Shown: positions 1 to 8,380, counted from the stretch's first letter. The stretch is 24,328 bases of DNA from JAEULH01 sp034382075 (GCA_034382075.1 JAXMOZ010000054.1:1-24328), one strand, 5' to 3'. Program-made: numbers and translations. The notes: a model not told the origin generated them from the letters alone.

Positions 1-2
1 CG

Positions 3-101
3 GGAAAGGTGGCCCTCGTCGCGGTAATGCGGAAAATGCTCGTCATCCTCAATGCCATCGCCAGGGACAACAAGCCGTGGAAACTCGCTCCAGCCCCTTG
101 A
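3..101 (+). CDS. IS110-family transposase, C-terminal end (partial, runs off the left edge)
   Basis: Only the last 32 codons are inside the window, ending at TGA 99-101. The peptide reads GKVALVAVMRKMLVILNAIA then RDNKPW and a short tail. The pattern KVALVAVMRKxLxxLNA...RD.KPW is the usual C-terminus of IS110-group DEDD transposases. The body of the gene, including the catalytic residues, lies to the left of the window, so whether the element is intact cannot be judged. Family assignment rests on this short but characteristic tail. Confidence 0.72.
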   Translation, partial: GKVALVAVMRKMLVILNAIARDNKPWKLAPAP

Positions 102-116
102 CACCGTCCACGGTAG

Positions 117-139
117 ATGGCCGCAACAAGTGCGGCCAT
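117..139. repeat. REP-like palindrome 1
   Basis: A perfect 9-bp stem (ATGGCCGCA / TGCGGCCAT) encloses the loop ACAAG. The sequence 119-146 is repeated with 4 mismatches in 28 at 279-306. It resembles the short GGCCG-acaag-CGGCC palindromes scattered between genes in many alphaproteobacteria. Confidence 0.6.
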
Positions 140-218
140 GACGGTGCAGGTCTGGAGGAGGGCCAGTCGTCGATGACCGACGTGGCGGTACGCGTCGCTC
201 GTCATACTGTTCCTCGTC

Positions 219-241
219 ATCCTCGCGCTTATCGCGAGGAT
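219..241. repeat. REP-like palindrome 2
   Basis: A perfect 9-bp stem (ATCCTCGCG / CGCGAGGAT) encloses the loop CTTAT. The layout (9-bp stem, 5-nt loop, a CGTC just before it) matches the neighbouring palindrome but with a different stem sequence, so it looks like another member of the same class of dispersed element. A further small hairpin (GCGTCC-gtgc-GGACGC) follows at 245-260. Confidence 0.55.
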
Positions 242-278
242 CGTGCGTCCGTGCGGACGCTTTGTCCTATCACGAGAA

Positions 279-306
279 CGCCGCGACAAGCACGGCCATG
301 ACGGTG
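279..306. repeat. REP-like palindrome 3 (direct repeat of 119-146)
   Basis: This copy matches 119-146 at 24 of 28 positions. Its stem (GCCGCG / CACGGC around ACAAG) has one mismatch. It ends about 35 bp downstream of the RES toxin stop codon on the other strand, so it could form an RNA hairpin at the end of that transcript. Confidence 0.5.
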
Positions 307-341
307 GGGGGATTGCTCCGTACCCGGATGAGCACGCGCGG

Positions 342-1124
342 CTACCCGCTCCACTCCACCCGGAACACCTCGCCGCTGCCGGGGTCGCGGTAGAGGTCGA
401 CGCGGGAGCCGTCCCAGTGGTAGTCGAGGTGGCGGCCCTGCCGCGGGTTGCGGGCGAGGTCCGGATAGAACAGGCCCACGCATTCGCCGCTTGGGTCGCG
501 GGCGCTGGGATAGACGACGCCGTCGGAGCCGGCGGCGCGCAGAGCCATGCCGAGGGCCTGCGAGGCCTCGTGGCTGTCGGGATCCAGCGCGGGGACGACG
601 GCGGGGGCGACGGCGGGGGCGACGGCGGGGGCGACGGCGGGGGCGACGGCGGGGGCGACGGCGGGATCGCCCGCGCGGAGGTCGTGCAGGCGGGCCTCGA
701 TGTCCAGCGACAGTTCGCGGAACTGCGACGTCCATCCCGGCGCTTCCCGGGTTCGCGCCATGAACCGGGCGTGGTGGTGCATGGTCTCCAAAAGCGCGGT
801 CTCGAACCGCCTGGCGGCGTAGAGCACGCCGTAGCTGCCGTCCGAGAACCGGGTGGGGCGGTCGCGGCTGGCGTGGGTGAAGGGGGCCATCAGGAAGCTC
901 GCGCCGGGGCCGGCAACGCGCCGCGCGGGCGGGACCAGGTCCAGCGCGCCCAGCGTTTCCATCAGCCGCGGGTTGGTCTTCTGCTCGGCGGCGATGAGCA
1001 GCGGCCAGTCCTCAGGCTCGGCGATGTCCTCGAACAGCGCGATCGGTGGGAACAGGCTGCGGATGATCCGCCGGGCGCCGGTCCAGCCCACCCGGCTCGT
1101 CGCAACCGCGCTGGGATCGATCAC
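342..1124 (-). CDS. RES-domain toxin (NAD+ phosphorylase family)
   Basis: The protein is 260 aa and starts at GTG 1124-1122, which overlaps the antitoxin stop (GTGA), the usual arrangement in Xre-RES modules. The RES fold is shown by RFSDGSYGVLYAA (92-104), with Arg92 and Tyr102 of the conserved pocket, then ETALLETMHHH (108-118) with Glu113, and later GVVYPSARDPSG (202-213) followed by GLFY. RES toxins degrade NAD+ and are neutralised by the cognate Xre/MbcA antitoxin. An odd feature is a Pro-Ala-Val insert at about residues 154-180, encoded by a 12-bp tandem repeat at 591-662, which sits inside the domain before the YPSAR motif. This makes the protein somewhat longer than typical family members. 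The key residues remain, so the toxin may still be active, but the insert could impair it. Confidence 0.85.
   Translation of the reverse strand: MIDPSAVATSRVGWTGARRIIRSLFPPIALFEDIAEPEDWPLLIAAEQKTNPRLMETLGALDLVPPARRVAGPGASFLMAPFTHASRDRPTRFSDGSYGVLYAARRFETALLETMHHHARFMARTREAPGWTSQFRELSLDIEARLHDLRAGDPAVAPAVAPAVAPAVAPAVAPAVVPALDPDSHEASQALGMALRAAGSDGVVYPSARDPSGECVGLFYPDLARNPRQGRHLDYHWDGSRVDLYRDPGSGEVFRVEWSG
591..662. repeat. 12-bp tandem repeat (minisatellite) inside the RES toxin gene
   Basis: Six units of GGGGGCGACGGC lie head to tail. Units 2-6 (603-662) are identical and the first (591-602) has one mismatch. The unit length is a multiple of three, so copy-number change keeps the frame. On the minus strand each unit encodes Pro-Ala-Val-Ala. 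Confidence 0.93.
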
Positions 1125-1534
1125 CAGCCGCCGCGCTCGGCGTCGAGGTAGCGGCGCACCCGCATCAGGTCGGTGAGTTCGCCGCCCAGCATGACCTCCA
1201 GCGCCGTCCGTCCGGCGAACGCCTCGTTCGGCGCCTTGATCCAGGCGTAGCCGCGCGCTCGCTCGGTGAAGACGATCCTGAGCGCCTTGTGGATGCCCAT
1301 CAGGTTCGACAGCCTCGCCTTGCCGTCGCGCCCGATCCGGCCGACCTGCCCCGCCTTCCAGCGGGCGAAGGTGCGCCGCGGCAGATCCAGCAGGATGCAG
1401 GCTTGCTCGTCGCCAACTCCCCACAGACGGAACAGGTTGAGCGCGGCCCTGAACATGGCCGCCGCCTCCTGGTCGGTGATGGGTTCCGCGGCGAACGGCC
1501 GCGGCTCCGTTTCGATCTTCTGCAACTGTGTCAT
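1121..1534 (-). CDS. Xre/MbcA/ParS-type antitoxin (DUF2384 toxin-binding domain)
   Basis: The protein is 137 aa from ATG 1534-1532. An N-terminal helical region includes a helix-turn-helix-like stretch, AACILLDLPRRTFARWK in family terms (here QACILLDLPRRTFARWK, 44-60). The C-terminal toxin-binding domain has LSNLMGIHKALRIVF (75-89), APNEAFAGRTALEVMLGG (101-118) and a final RRYLDAERGGW. The sequence P-N-x-x-F-x-G-x-x-A-L-E-x-M-L-G-G is the signature of the family. It binds and blocks the RES protein encoded next and normally represses its own promoter. An in-frame ATG at 1561-1559 would add 9 residues; neither start has a strong ribosome-binding site, so the start is uncertain. Confidence 0.87.
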   Translation of the reverse strand: MTQLQKIETEPRPFAAEPITDQEAAAMFRAALNLFRLWGVGDEQACILLDLPRRTFARWKAGQVGRIGRDGKARLSNLMGIHKALRIVFTERARGYAWIKAPNEAFAGRTALEVMLGGELTDLMRVRRYLDAERGGW

Positions 1535-1548
1535 CGGACGACCATTCG

Positions 1549-1560
1549 TGCCATTTGGCA
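1549..1560. promoter_or_regulatory. Candidate autoregulatory operator of the antitoxin-toxin pair
   Basis: The inverted repeat TGCCA-tt-TGGCA lies 15 bp upstream of the antitoxin ATG at 1534. Xre/MbcA antitoxins usually bind palindromes at their own promoter. The repeat overlaps the alternative start codon at 1561-1559; if that start is the real one, this would not be an operator. Only one copy is seen. Confidence 0.3.
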
Positions 1561-1686
1561 TAGAATAAACCGGCAGATGCAGCTTGGCAAGGAAGCTGCT
1601 GCCGGCGGCGAGCATCAGGAGCCGCCCATCCCATGCGCGCGGTGGCGACGCCGGGCGCCAGGGCAGCCGGCGAGCGGGTTCTCGCA

Positions 1687-1714
1687 TTGCCCAAGGGCCC
1701 GGCTCTGCCATACT
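1687..1714 (+). promoter_or_regulatory. Possible sigma70 promoter for the lipoprotein at 1775
   Basis: TTGCCC (1687-1692) and CATACT (1709-1714) are separated by 16 bp, in the right direction and about 60 bp before the start codon. Both hexamers are imperfect. Confidence 0.3.
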
Positions 1715-1774
1715 GAGGCGAACAAAGGGCGGGCTTCGGTGGTTTGCCTCGCCGGGCCCGGCAGGGGGGACAGA

Positions 1775-2956
1775 GTGCGGCTCCGCATCGCGCTCCTGGT
1801 GATGGTGTTCGCAAGCCTCGGCGGGTGTCTCGGCCCGCCGGCGCTGCGCGAGTCCGTGCTCGGCTACGACGAGACCGTGAACGCGCTCAATCAGGACATC
1901 CTGCTGCTCAACCTGGCCCGGCTGAGCGTCGATCGGCCGCCGCATTTCACCGTCACCTCCAGCATCGCCGCCACCTTCAACTTCGAGACGTCGGGCGGCA
2001 TCGGCGGAAGCCTCAACGAAGGGGCGGGTACGGACGTGCTGTCGCTCAGCCTCGATGCGCGGGCCGCCGAGAACCCAACCTTCAGCATCGTCCCCGTGAC
2101 CGGCCAGGAGTTCACCCAGCGCATCCTGACGCCGGTGGGGGAGGACGTGCTGGCGTTCTTCCTGTTCCAGGGCGTGCGCATCGAGTTGTTGTCGCGGCTC
2201 ATGGCGGACGGCATCGAGATCCTTCGCGCGGACGGTCGGGCAGCCCGGTTTCTGTCCAACAAGGTCACCGCGCCCGAGGACTACCGCGCCTTCCGCCGCA
2301 TCGTTCTCCATCTCGGGGCCTTGCAGCAATCGGGCCGGCTGTTCATCCAGGAACTGACATACGACCAGCCGGTCCTGGAGCGGCTCACCGCACCGCCCAG
2401 CACCGGGGATGTCGTTACGGCTCTGGATAACGGCCTGAGCTGGCGACAGGAGAAGGATACCTTCACCTTGACCCGGTCCGTGCGCGGGCGCGTGCTGATC
2501 AGCAACTACGACCCGTTGTCGCTCAGCGACGCCGAGCGGAGGCGGCTCAACGAGGTCGCCGCAGGCCGGCCCGATAATCTGGTGCTGATCGACGTCAGGC
2601 CGGGTCACCCCGGCGGCGAGCTCCCGATTTTCGCGGCGCTGAAGCTGAGAAGCCTGTTCGCCATGCTCGACTTCGTCGCCAAGGGCATCGACCTGTTCCC
2701 GGAGTTCCCGGTCGAGGCCGATCCGCGCACCGGCCCGGCGGTAGCCCTCGTGCGCAATCCCATCCGTACGCTCGACGTTTCCCTGAGGAAGAAGCCGCCG
2801 GAAGCCCCCGACGGCTGGATCCGCTACCAGGGGCGCTATTACGTGCTCGGCAACACCCGCTGGGACCGCGCCGCCTTCCTCGTGCTCTACGAGCTGTTCC
2901 AGGTGACGGTGACCGACGTGAGCCGCGTCGGTATCCCAATCACCATCGCCAAGTAG
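1775..2956 (+). CDS. Uncharacterised lipoprotein
   Basis: The protein is 393 aa. GTG 1775 is chosen because a purine-rich AGGGGGGA ribosome-binding site precedes it and because it gives a compact signal peptide: VRLRIALLVMVFASLGG followed by Cys18 (lipobox LGGC). After the lipid anchor comes YDETVNALNQDILLLNLARL, a segment I have seen in conserved proteobacterial proteins of unknown function. The rest appears to be mixed alpha/beta with no enzyme motif that I recognise. It probably sits in the cell envelope. It is transcribed away from the toxin-antitoxin pair and converges with mlaA, with only 48 bp between the stop codons. No function is proposed. Confidence 0.75.
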   Translation: MRLRIALLVMVFASLGGCLGPPALRESVLGYDETVNALNQDILLLNLARLSVDRPPHFTVTSSIAATFNFETSGGIGGSLNEGAGTDVLSLSLDARAAENPTFSIVPVTGQEFTQRILTPVGEDVLAFFLFQGVRIELLSRLMADGIEILRADGRAARFLSNKVTAPEDYRAFRRIVLHLGALQQSGRLFIQELTYDQPVLERLTAPPSTGDVVTALDNGLSWRQEKDTFTLTRSVRGRVLISNYDPLSLSDAERRRLNEVAAGRPDNLVLIDVRPGHPGGELPIFAALKLRSLFAMLDFVAKGIDLFPEFPVEADPRTGPAVALVRNPIRTLDVSLRKKPPEAPDGWIRYQGRYYVLGNTRWDRAAFLVLYELFQVTVTDVSRVGIPITIAK

Positions 2957-3004
2957 CGCCGGGCCGCCGCCCGTTCGGTGCGTTCGGCCCGCCATCGCGA
3001 GGCC

Positions 3005-3775
3005 TCAGCGGATGATGTCGAGCTCGCGTTTGCGGGTGTAGAGCAGCCGGACGTAGTCGTACTCGAAGGGCGAGCCGGTCTCGTGGTAGCGGAACGGGGT
3101 GTTGGCCCGCGTATCCACCGCGTTGACGCCGGTCCGCGTCCACGCATAGGGGGAAACATCCGAGTTCAGGTTCGAGAGAACGCCGAGCGGGTCGATGGCG
3201 AAGCTGTCGACGACGGTCCCGGTGGCGTCGCGGGCATTGGAGGGGCCGAGGATGGGCACGACCAGATAGGGACCGTCGGTGGTTCCCCAGTAGCCGAGGG
3301 TTTGGCCGAAGTCCTCGCTGTAGCGGACCATGCCGACCGCCGAGGCAATGTCGACCGTGCCGAAGAAGCCGAGGCCGAGGTTGACGCCGACGCGAAACAG
3401 CGTCTGCGCCGCCCGGCCCGGGCGCGCCTGCAACAGCAGGTTGGCGGCGGTGACCACGTCGTCGAAATTGGCGAGGAAGTCGTTGATCCGGTCGCGGAGC
3501 ACCTGCGGCAGGATGAACTTGTAGGTGCGCACCACGGGGAGAAAAACGATCCGGTCGAACTCGTAGTTGAACGCATACACCTGCCGGTTGATCCCCTCGA
3601 TCGGGTCGTAGATGTCGACCATCTCCGCCACCGTCCGCTCCGGCGGCCGGTCGGGAAGCGGCGGGTCGCCCTCACGGAAGGGAACCGGCGTTGAACACGC
3701 CGCGACCAGCGCCAGCGCGGCGAGGCAGCCGGCGAGGCGCCCGAACAGGCCTCGCGCCCGGCTCCCGCCGCTCAT
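3005..3775 (-). CDS. mlaA: MlaA/VacJ outer-membrane phospholipid-transport lipoprotein
   Basis: The protein is 256 aa, close to the E. coli MlaA length. A signal peptide ends in LVAAC with the lipidated Cys27. The family core is clear: DIYDPIEGINRQVYAFNYEF near residues 54-73, then DFLANFDDVVTAANLLLQ, FGTVDIASAVGM, FGQTLGYWGTTDGPYLVVP and LGPSNARDATG. MlaA forms a ring in the inner leaflet of the outer membrane and removes misplaced phospholipids, passing them to MlaC and the MlaFEDB transporter; those partners are not in this window. The ATG overlaps the stop codon of the preceding hydrolase gene (ATGA, 3775-3772), so the two are translationally coupled. Confidence 0.95.
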   Translation of the reverse strand: MSGGSRARGLFGRLAGCLAALALVAACSTPVPFREGDPPLPDRPPERTVAEMVDIYDPIEGINRQVYAFNYEFDRIVFLPVVRTYKFILPQVLRDRINDFLANFDDVVTAANLLLQARPGRAAQTLFRVGVNLGLGFFGTVDIASAVGMVRYSEDFGQTLGYWGTTDGPYLVVPILGPSNARDATGTVVDSFAIDPLGVLSNLNSDVSPYAWTRTGVNAVDTRANTPFRYHETGSPFEYDYVRLLYTRKRELDIIR

Positions 3776-5130
3776 GGCGTGTCCTCGGCCAGCGCCTGCA
3801 GCATGGCGGCGACCACGTGGGGATACTGGAAATTGCCGCAGTGCCCGCCGCGCGGGAAGATCTTCCCCCGCTCGCCGAAGGTCTCACGAAGGAAGTCCAA
3901 CTCTTCCTTGGAGTTGATGATCTCGTCGGCGTTGGTGATGAGCCGGTACCTGGGGTTGGCCGCGAGGTAGGGACCGAGCCGGCGGAGGTCCGCCTCCTCG
4001 ATGAGCTTGTCGATGGTGAGCGTCGGCTCGGTGCGGGCGTAGAAGGGGTAGAGGAGGTTTTGCAGGTACTCGGTGAAGCCGTGGTGCAGCCCCTCGACCA
4101 GGTACGGCGTCAGCGAGTCCGAAACCGCGAGCTGCCGGCCGGGCCTGACCAGGGTGCCGACATTGCCCATGACGTCGGCGGTGAAGCTGAGGTCGGTCGA
4201 GGCCAGCCGGAAGGCGACCCCGATCAGCGCCGCCAGCACCTCGCGCGGCGGCTTCAGCGCGACGTAGGACTGGTAGAGGAAGTCGCCGGTGAGCTCGGAG
4301 GGTCCCGCCGAGGAGGTGTAGAGGCTGGAGAGCGACTTGAACAACTCGTTGAAGAAGCCCGGCAGCCCCTCGATGCCGCCCGGGATCTTTTCGATGTAGT
4401 CGTCGAGGATTCGCGAGGAGGTGTAGAGGTTCACCGGCGGGTTGATCATCAGCACCCGGCGGAACCCCAGCGGCCTTTCCGCCTCGTTCTCGTCCAGCCA
4501 GCCGACGAAGGCCCCGTGCCAGCCGCCGAGGCTGTAGCCGACCAGCGAGACGTCATCGTTCTTGATCCGGATCCGCTCCTGTACCTGGTCGTAGGCGAGG
4601 CGCAGCGCCTGGTGCAGATCGCGGGCGTCGCGCCTGACCCGGCCGGGGACGCCGGTCGAGGACGCGGTGACGGCGAAGTTGGAGAAGGTCGGCGACGGCA
4701 CCGCCAGCACGTGGTAGCCGCCGGCGTAGAAGATGCGGGCGAGCACGTCGACCAGCCGGGCGGTCGGCCCGGCGCCGGTGCCGGGGATGATCATCACCAG
4801 CGGGGCCTCGCCGGGCTGGGCGTTCAGGGTGTAGCGCAGGCCGCGCTGGAACCAGAACACCTCCGGGATCTGCCGGTCGGGCAGCACCTCGAGCCGGTTC
4901 AGGCTCTGCGGGATCGTCTCTGGAAGCGGCGCGCGCAGGTCGGGCGGCGTGCCGACCACGGTGGCGACGATCGGGTCCTCCCAGGGATAGGCGAAGGGAG
5001 CCTCGGGGGTCAGCGCCAGGGTCGGGTCCGGAGCCGGCGGCGGCGGATGGCAGGCGGCGAGGCTGAGCGCCAGCAGTACCCAGGCGATCAGGAGCGCGAA
5101 CCGGCCGGCGTGGGGGCGAGCGATCGGCAT
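3772..5130 (-). CDS. Alpha/beta-hydrolase lipoprotein coupled to mlaA
   Basis: The protein is 452 aa with a signal peptide ending LSLAAC (Cys27), followed by a proline-rich linker. The alpha/beta-hydrolase fold is shown by MIIPGTGAG (113-121, oxyanion strand), the nucleophile elbow GYSLGGWHG with Ser200, a likely acid at Asp402 in TNADEIINS, and His430 in RGGHCGNFQYPH. It is predicted to act as a serine hydrolase in the periplasm or on the outer membrane. The substrate is unknown; a lipid or acyl ester is plausible because it overlaps mlaA by 4 bp. The start codon directly follows the stop of the upstream lipoprotein gene, so three lipoprotein genes run without gaps. Confidence 0.85.
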   Translation of the reverse strand: MPIARPHAGRFALLIAWVLLALSLAACHPPPPAPDPTLALTPEAPFAYPWEDPIVATVVGTPPDLRAPLPETIPQSLNRLEVLPDRQIPEVFWFQRGLRYTLNAQPGEAPLVMIIPGTGAGPTARLVDVLARIFYAGGYHVLAVPSPTFSNFAVTASSTGVPGRVRRDARDLHQALRLAYDQVQERIRIKNDDVSLVGYSLGGWHGAFVGWLDENEAERPLGFRRVLMINPPVNLYTSSRILDDYIEKIPGGIEGLPGFFNELFKSLSSLYTSSAGPSELTGDFLYQSYVALKPPREVLAALIGVAFRLASTDLSFTADVMGNVGTLVRPGRQLAVSDSLTPYLVEGLHHGFTEYLQNLLYPFYARTEPTLTIDKLIEEADLRRLGPYLAANPRYRLITNADEIINSKEELDFLRETFGERGKIFPRGGHCGNFQYPHVVAAMLQALAEDTP

Positions 5131-5658
5131 TCAGCGCGAGGCCGGCGTGGCAGGGTCACCGCTACGGCTGCCATGGGTTCGGATCAGGCGTCCTGGCGCC
5201 TCGGCCGGCGGCGTTGCCACGACCTCGGGCGCGCCGGCGGGCGTGCCGGCCGCAGCAGCGGGCCCGGCCCGATCGGCGCCGCTGCCTTCGGGGAGCAGCC
5301 GCTGGCCGTTGGCGGCGGTCGAGGTTGCGTCCGAGCGGCCGGCGAGAACCATGACGTACTGGTCCCACAGAACATCGCCGATAATGCGGCCTTGGCAGGC
5401 GAGGCCGACCCCGTCGCAGCGGCGGTAGGGCGCTTCCATCGCCTGGCTCACGATCTCCAGTCGATCGAGGTCGATCCGGTACGGCTGGGCGGGCTCGCCT
5501 TCCGCGTAGGCGATCAGCGGCGGGCAGCCGGCCTGCCATGGGTCGCAGCCGTCGGCCCCCGCCTGCTGGACTTCGTGCAGCGCAAGCTCGCAGCCGGCGA
5601 GCCATGCCACGGCGAGAAGGCTGCCGGCCGCTCGGGCGAAGCGATACCTCGGGATCAT
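5131..5658 (-). CDS. Small lipoprotein of unknown function
   Basis: The protein is 175 aa. ATG 5658-5656 is chosen because AAGGAGGT lies just upstream and the result is a normal signal peptide ending in WLAGC. An in-frame ATG at 5706 would add 16 residues but gives a poorer leader. After the lipid anchor are four further cysteines in two close groups (DGCDPWQAGC and RRCDGVGLAC), which could form disulphides. The C-terminal third is Ala/Pro-rich and probably disordered. No enzyme motif is seen. Its stop is immediately followed by the hydrolase start, so it probably works with the hydrolase/MlaA pair. Confidence 0.7.
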   Translation of the reverse strand: MIPRYRFARAAGSLLAVAWLAGCELALHEVQQAGADGCDPWQAGCPPLIAYAEGEPAQPYRIDLDRLEIVSQAMEAPYRRCDGVGLACQGRIIGDVLWDQYVMVLAGRSDATSTAANGQRLLPEGSGADRAGPAAAAGTPAGAPEVVATPPAEAPGRLIRTHGSRSGDPATPASR

Positions 5659-5669
5659 CGCACCTCCTT
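5659..5669 (-). promoter_or_regulatory. Strong ribosome-binding site that sets the start at 5658
   Basis: On the minus strand the sequence reads AAGGAGGTGCG directly before ATG, a near-perfect anti-Shine-Dalgarno match, though the 4-nt distance is slightly short. Confidence 0.6.
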
Positions 5670-5716
5670 CGCGCGGGCTTGCGCCGGGCCGCCGCGCCTT
5701 GTTCATGTCCCCGCGT

Positions 5717-6943
5717 TCATGGTCCCGCCGGCGATCGTGCGTCCGACCCGGCTCGTGCCACCAGCAGAAAGACGATCGAGCCGATCACCGCCGAGAGCAA
5801 CGAGCCGGTGATCACCCCGAGCCGCACCGGCGCGTCGAAGGCGGCATGCTCCCAGGCGAGCCCGCCGATGAACAGGCTCATGGTGAAGCCGATGCCGCAC
5901 AGCACCGCCATGGCGTAGACCTGCTGCCAGTTGGCGCCCTCGGGCATGCGCGCGAGCCTGGTGCGGACGGTGAGCCAGATCGTGCCGAGGATGCCGACCT
6001 GCTTGCCGACGAACAGACCGGCGGTGATGCCGAGCGTCACCGGCTCGAGGAAGCTGTTCCAGCCGATGCCGGCGAAGGAGACGCCGGCGTTGGCGAAAGC
6101 GAACAGCGGCAGGACGGCGAAGGCGACCCATGGGTGGACGGCGTGCTCGAGGCTCTTCAGCGGCGAGGGATCGTCCGCATGCCGGCCGCTCATCGGGATC
6201 GCCATGGCCACGGCGACGCCGGCGAGGGTGGCGTGCACCCCGGACTTCAGCACGCAGACCCAGAGGATGGTGCCGACGATCAGATACGGCCCCTGCTTCT
6301 TGACGCCGGCGAAATTGAGCACGACCAGCACGGCAAGCGCCGCCGATGCCAGGCCCAGCGCCAGCACCGACAACTGGTCGGTGTAGAACACGGCGATGAT
6401 CACGATGGCGCCGAGGTCGTCGAACACCGCAATGGCGGTCAGCAGCACTTTCAGCGAGATCGGCACCCGGCTGCCGAGCAGGCTGAGCACGCCCAAGGCG
6501 AAGGCGATGTCGGTGGCGGCGGGGATCGCCCAGCCGTTGAGCGACTCTTCGCTGCCCAGGTTGATCGTGGCGTAGATCGCGGCCGGCACCGCCATGCCGC
6601 CCACGGCGGCGAGGGCGGGAAGCGCGGCTTGCGACAGCGACGACAGCTCGCCCTCCAGGAGCTCGCGCTTGATCTCCAGGCCGACGAGAAAGAAGAACAG
6701 CGCCATCAGCCCGTCGTTGATCCACAGGATCAAAGGCTTGTCGATGGCCAGGGTCCCGACGCGGATGGTGGCGTAGGTCTTGAGGAACGCCTCGTAGTAG
6801 GGCGAGAGCGCAGAGTTGGCGACGACGAGCGCGACCACCGAGGCGAGGACAAGGAGAATGCCGCCCGCCGCCTCCATCCGAAAGAACTCGCGGATGAACG
6901 ACAGCGGCAGGACCAGCCTCGTTCCCGATGGCGCGGACGGCAT
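5717..6943 (-). CDS. nhaA: Na+/H+ antiporter NhaA
   Basis: The protein is 408 aa, slightly longer than the 388 aa of E. coli NhaA. Key residues match: Asp144 in PAATDIAFALG corresponds to E. coli Asp133, and Asp175/Asp176 in AVFDDLGAI correspond to the ion-binding pair Asp163/Asp164. The family segments LWINDGLMALFFFLVGLEIK and CGIGFTMSLFIGGLAW are also present, with about twelve hydrophobic helices. NhaA extrudes Na+ in exchange for H+ across the inner membrane and is active at alkaline pH. The start has AAGGAGAGG at a good distance. It lies 14 bp after the phosphofructokinase stop, so the two are probably co-transcribed. No nhaR-type regulator is nearby. Confidence 0.96.
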   Translation of the reverse strand: MPSAPSGTRLVLPLSFIREFFRMEAAGGILLVLASVVALVVANSALSPYYEAFLKTYATIRVGTLAIDKPLILWINDGLMALFFFLVGLEIKRELLEGELSSLSQAALPALAAVGGMAVPAAIYATINLGSEESLNGWAIPAATDIAFALGVLSLLGSRVPISLKVLLTAIAVFDDLGAIVIIAVFYTDQLSVLALGLASAALAVLVVLNFAGVKKQGPYLIVGTILWVCVLKSGVHATLAGVAVAMAIPMSGRHADDPSPLKSLEHAVHPWVAFAVLPLFAFANAGVSFAGIGWNSFLEPVTLGITAGLFVGKQVGILGTIWLTVRTRLARMPEGANWQQVYAMAVLCGIGFTMSLFIGGLAWEHAAFDAPVRLGVITGSLLSAVIGSIVFLLVARAGSDARSPAGP

Positions 6944-6957
6944 CGCCTCTCCTTGCG

Positions 6958-8055
<1,098 letters not shown>

Positions 8056-8271
8056 CGCTCTGCAGGTCCTTTTGAAGAGTGCTGGAGATGAACGCCCGGA
8101 AGGTGCGCGGCTGCTCCGGCGTTCGACCGCCTGCGCCAGCTTGTTGAGGTGATTGCTCCCCGCTCCCGGCCCGGCCCTGATAGCACGCCGTGCCGGGCGG
8201 CTAAAGCACGCAAGCCGCGACAGAGCCGCGCGCGCGCCCGGCCGATGTTAAGGTTCGAAGTACCCGCCGTT
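8056..8271. other. Non-coding stretch upstream of the phosphofructokinase gene
   Basis: No convincing gene is seen. It should contain the promoter of the phosphofructokinase gene, but I cannot pick out clear -35 and -10 boxes. A run of alternating CG lies near 8229-8237. A short minus-strand peptide (SNHLNKLAQAVERR) resembles part of a relaxosome MobC protein, too weakly to call. Confidence 0.4.
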
Positions 8272-8380
8272 GCGAGCCCCGAGCGGCACGGCGATGTAGG
8301 GCGGGAAAGCCGCAGGCGTATCCCGCCGCCTCCCGGCGGGTCCGGCTTCGCCTCGACCCGCCCTACGGGCTTCGTCGGCG
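8272..8380 (+). repeat. Dispersed palindromic repeat, copy 1 (inverted copy at 17008-17112)
   Basis: The element has outer inverted ends GTAGGGCGGG / CCCGCCCTAC and an inner GGCGTATCCCGCCG segment, followed by GGGTCCGGCTTCGCCTCGAC. The same parts in the same order occur on the opposite strand at 17008-17112, with similarity reaching into both flanks (GAGCCNNNAGCGGC on one side, GGCTTCGTCG on the other). Related GTAGGGYGGG elements are common intergenic repeats in proteobacteria. This copy abuts the truncated HEPN gene. Confidence 0.82.

Noticed and set aside
591..662. Regular repeats as a possible CRISPR array
   Set aside because: The 12-bp units are contiguous with no spacers, and they are in frame within the RES toxin gene.
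1121..2995. A 624-codon open frame on the minus strand running across the lipoprotein gene
   Set aside because: Only its last 137 codons (the antitoxin) look like protein; the rest is the antisense of the lipoprotein, left open by high GC content.
2957..3004. A GGGCCG / CGGCCC inverted repeat between the convergent lipoprotein and mlaA genes as a terminator
   Set aside because: The stem is only 6 bp with a loop near 18 nt and no T-run, which is expected by chance at this GC content.
3691..5811. A 706-codon plus-strand frame opposite the hydrolase and lipoprotein genes
   Set aside because: Its composition (Gly/Arg/Val/Asp/His-rich, no motifs) is that of an antisense frame, while the minus strand has clear lipoproteins with catalytic motifs.
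8056..8271. A MobC-like peptide (SNHLNKLAQAVERR) on the minus strand
   Set aside because: The match is about 14 residues in a frame with no start, no further family motifs and low-complexity flanks.
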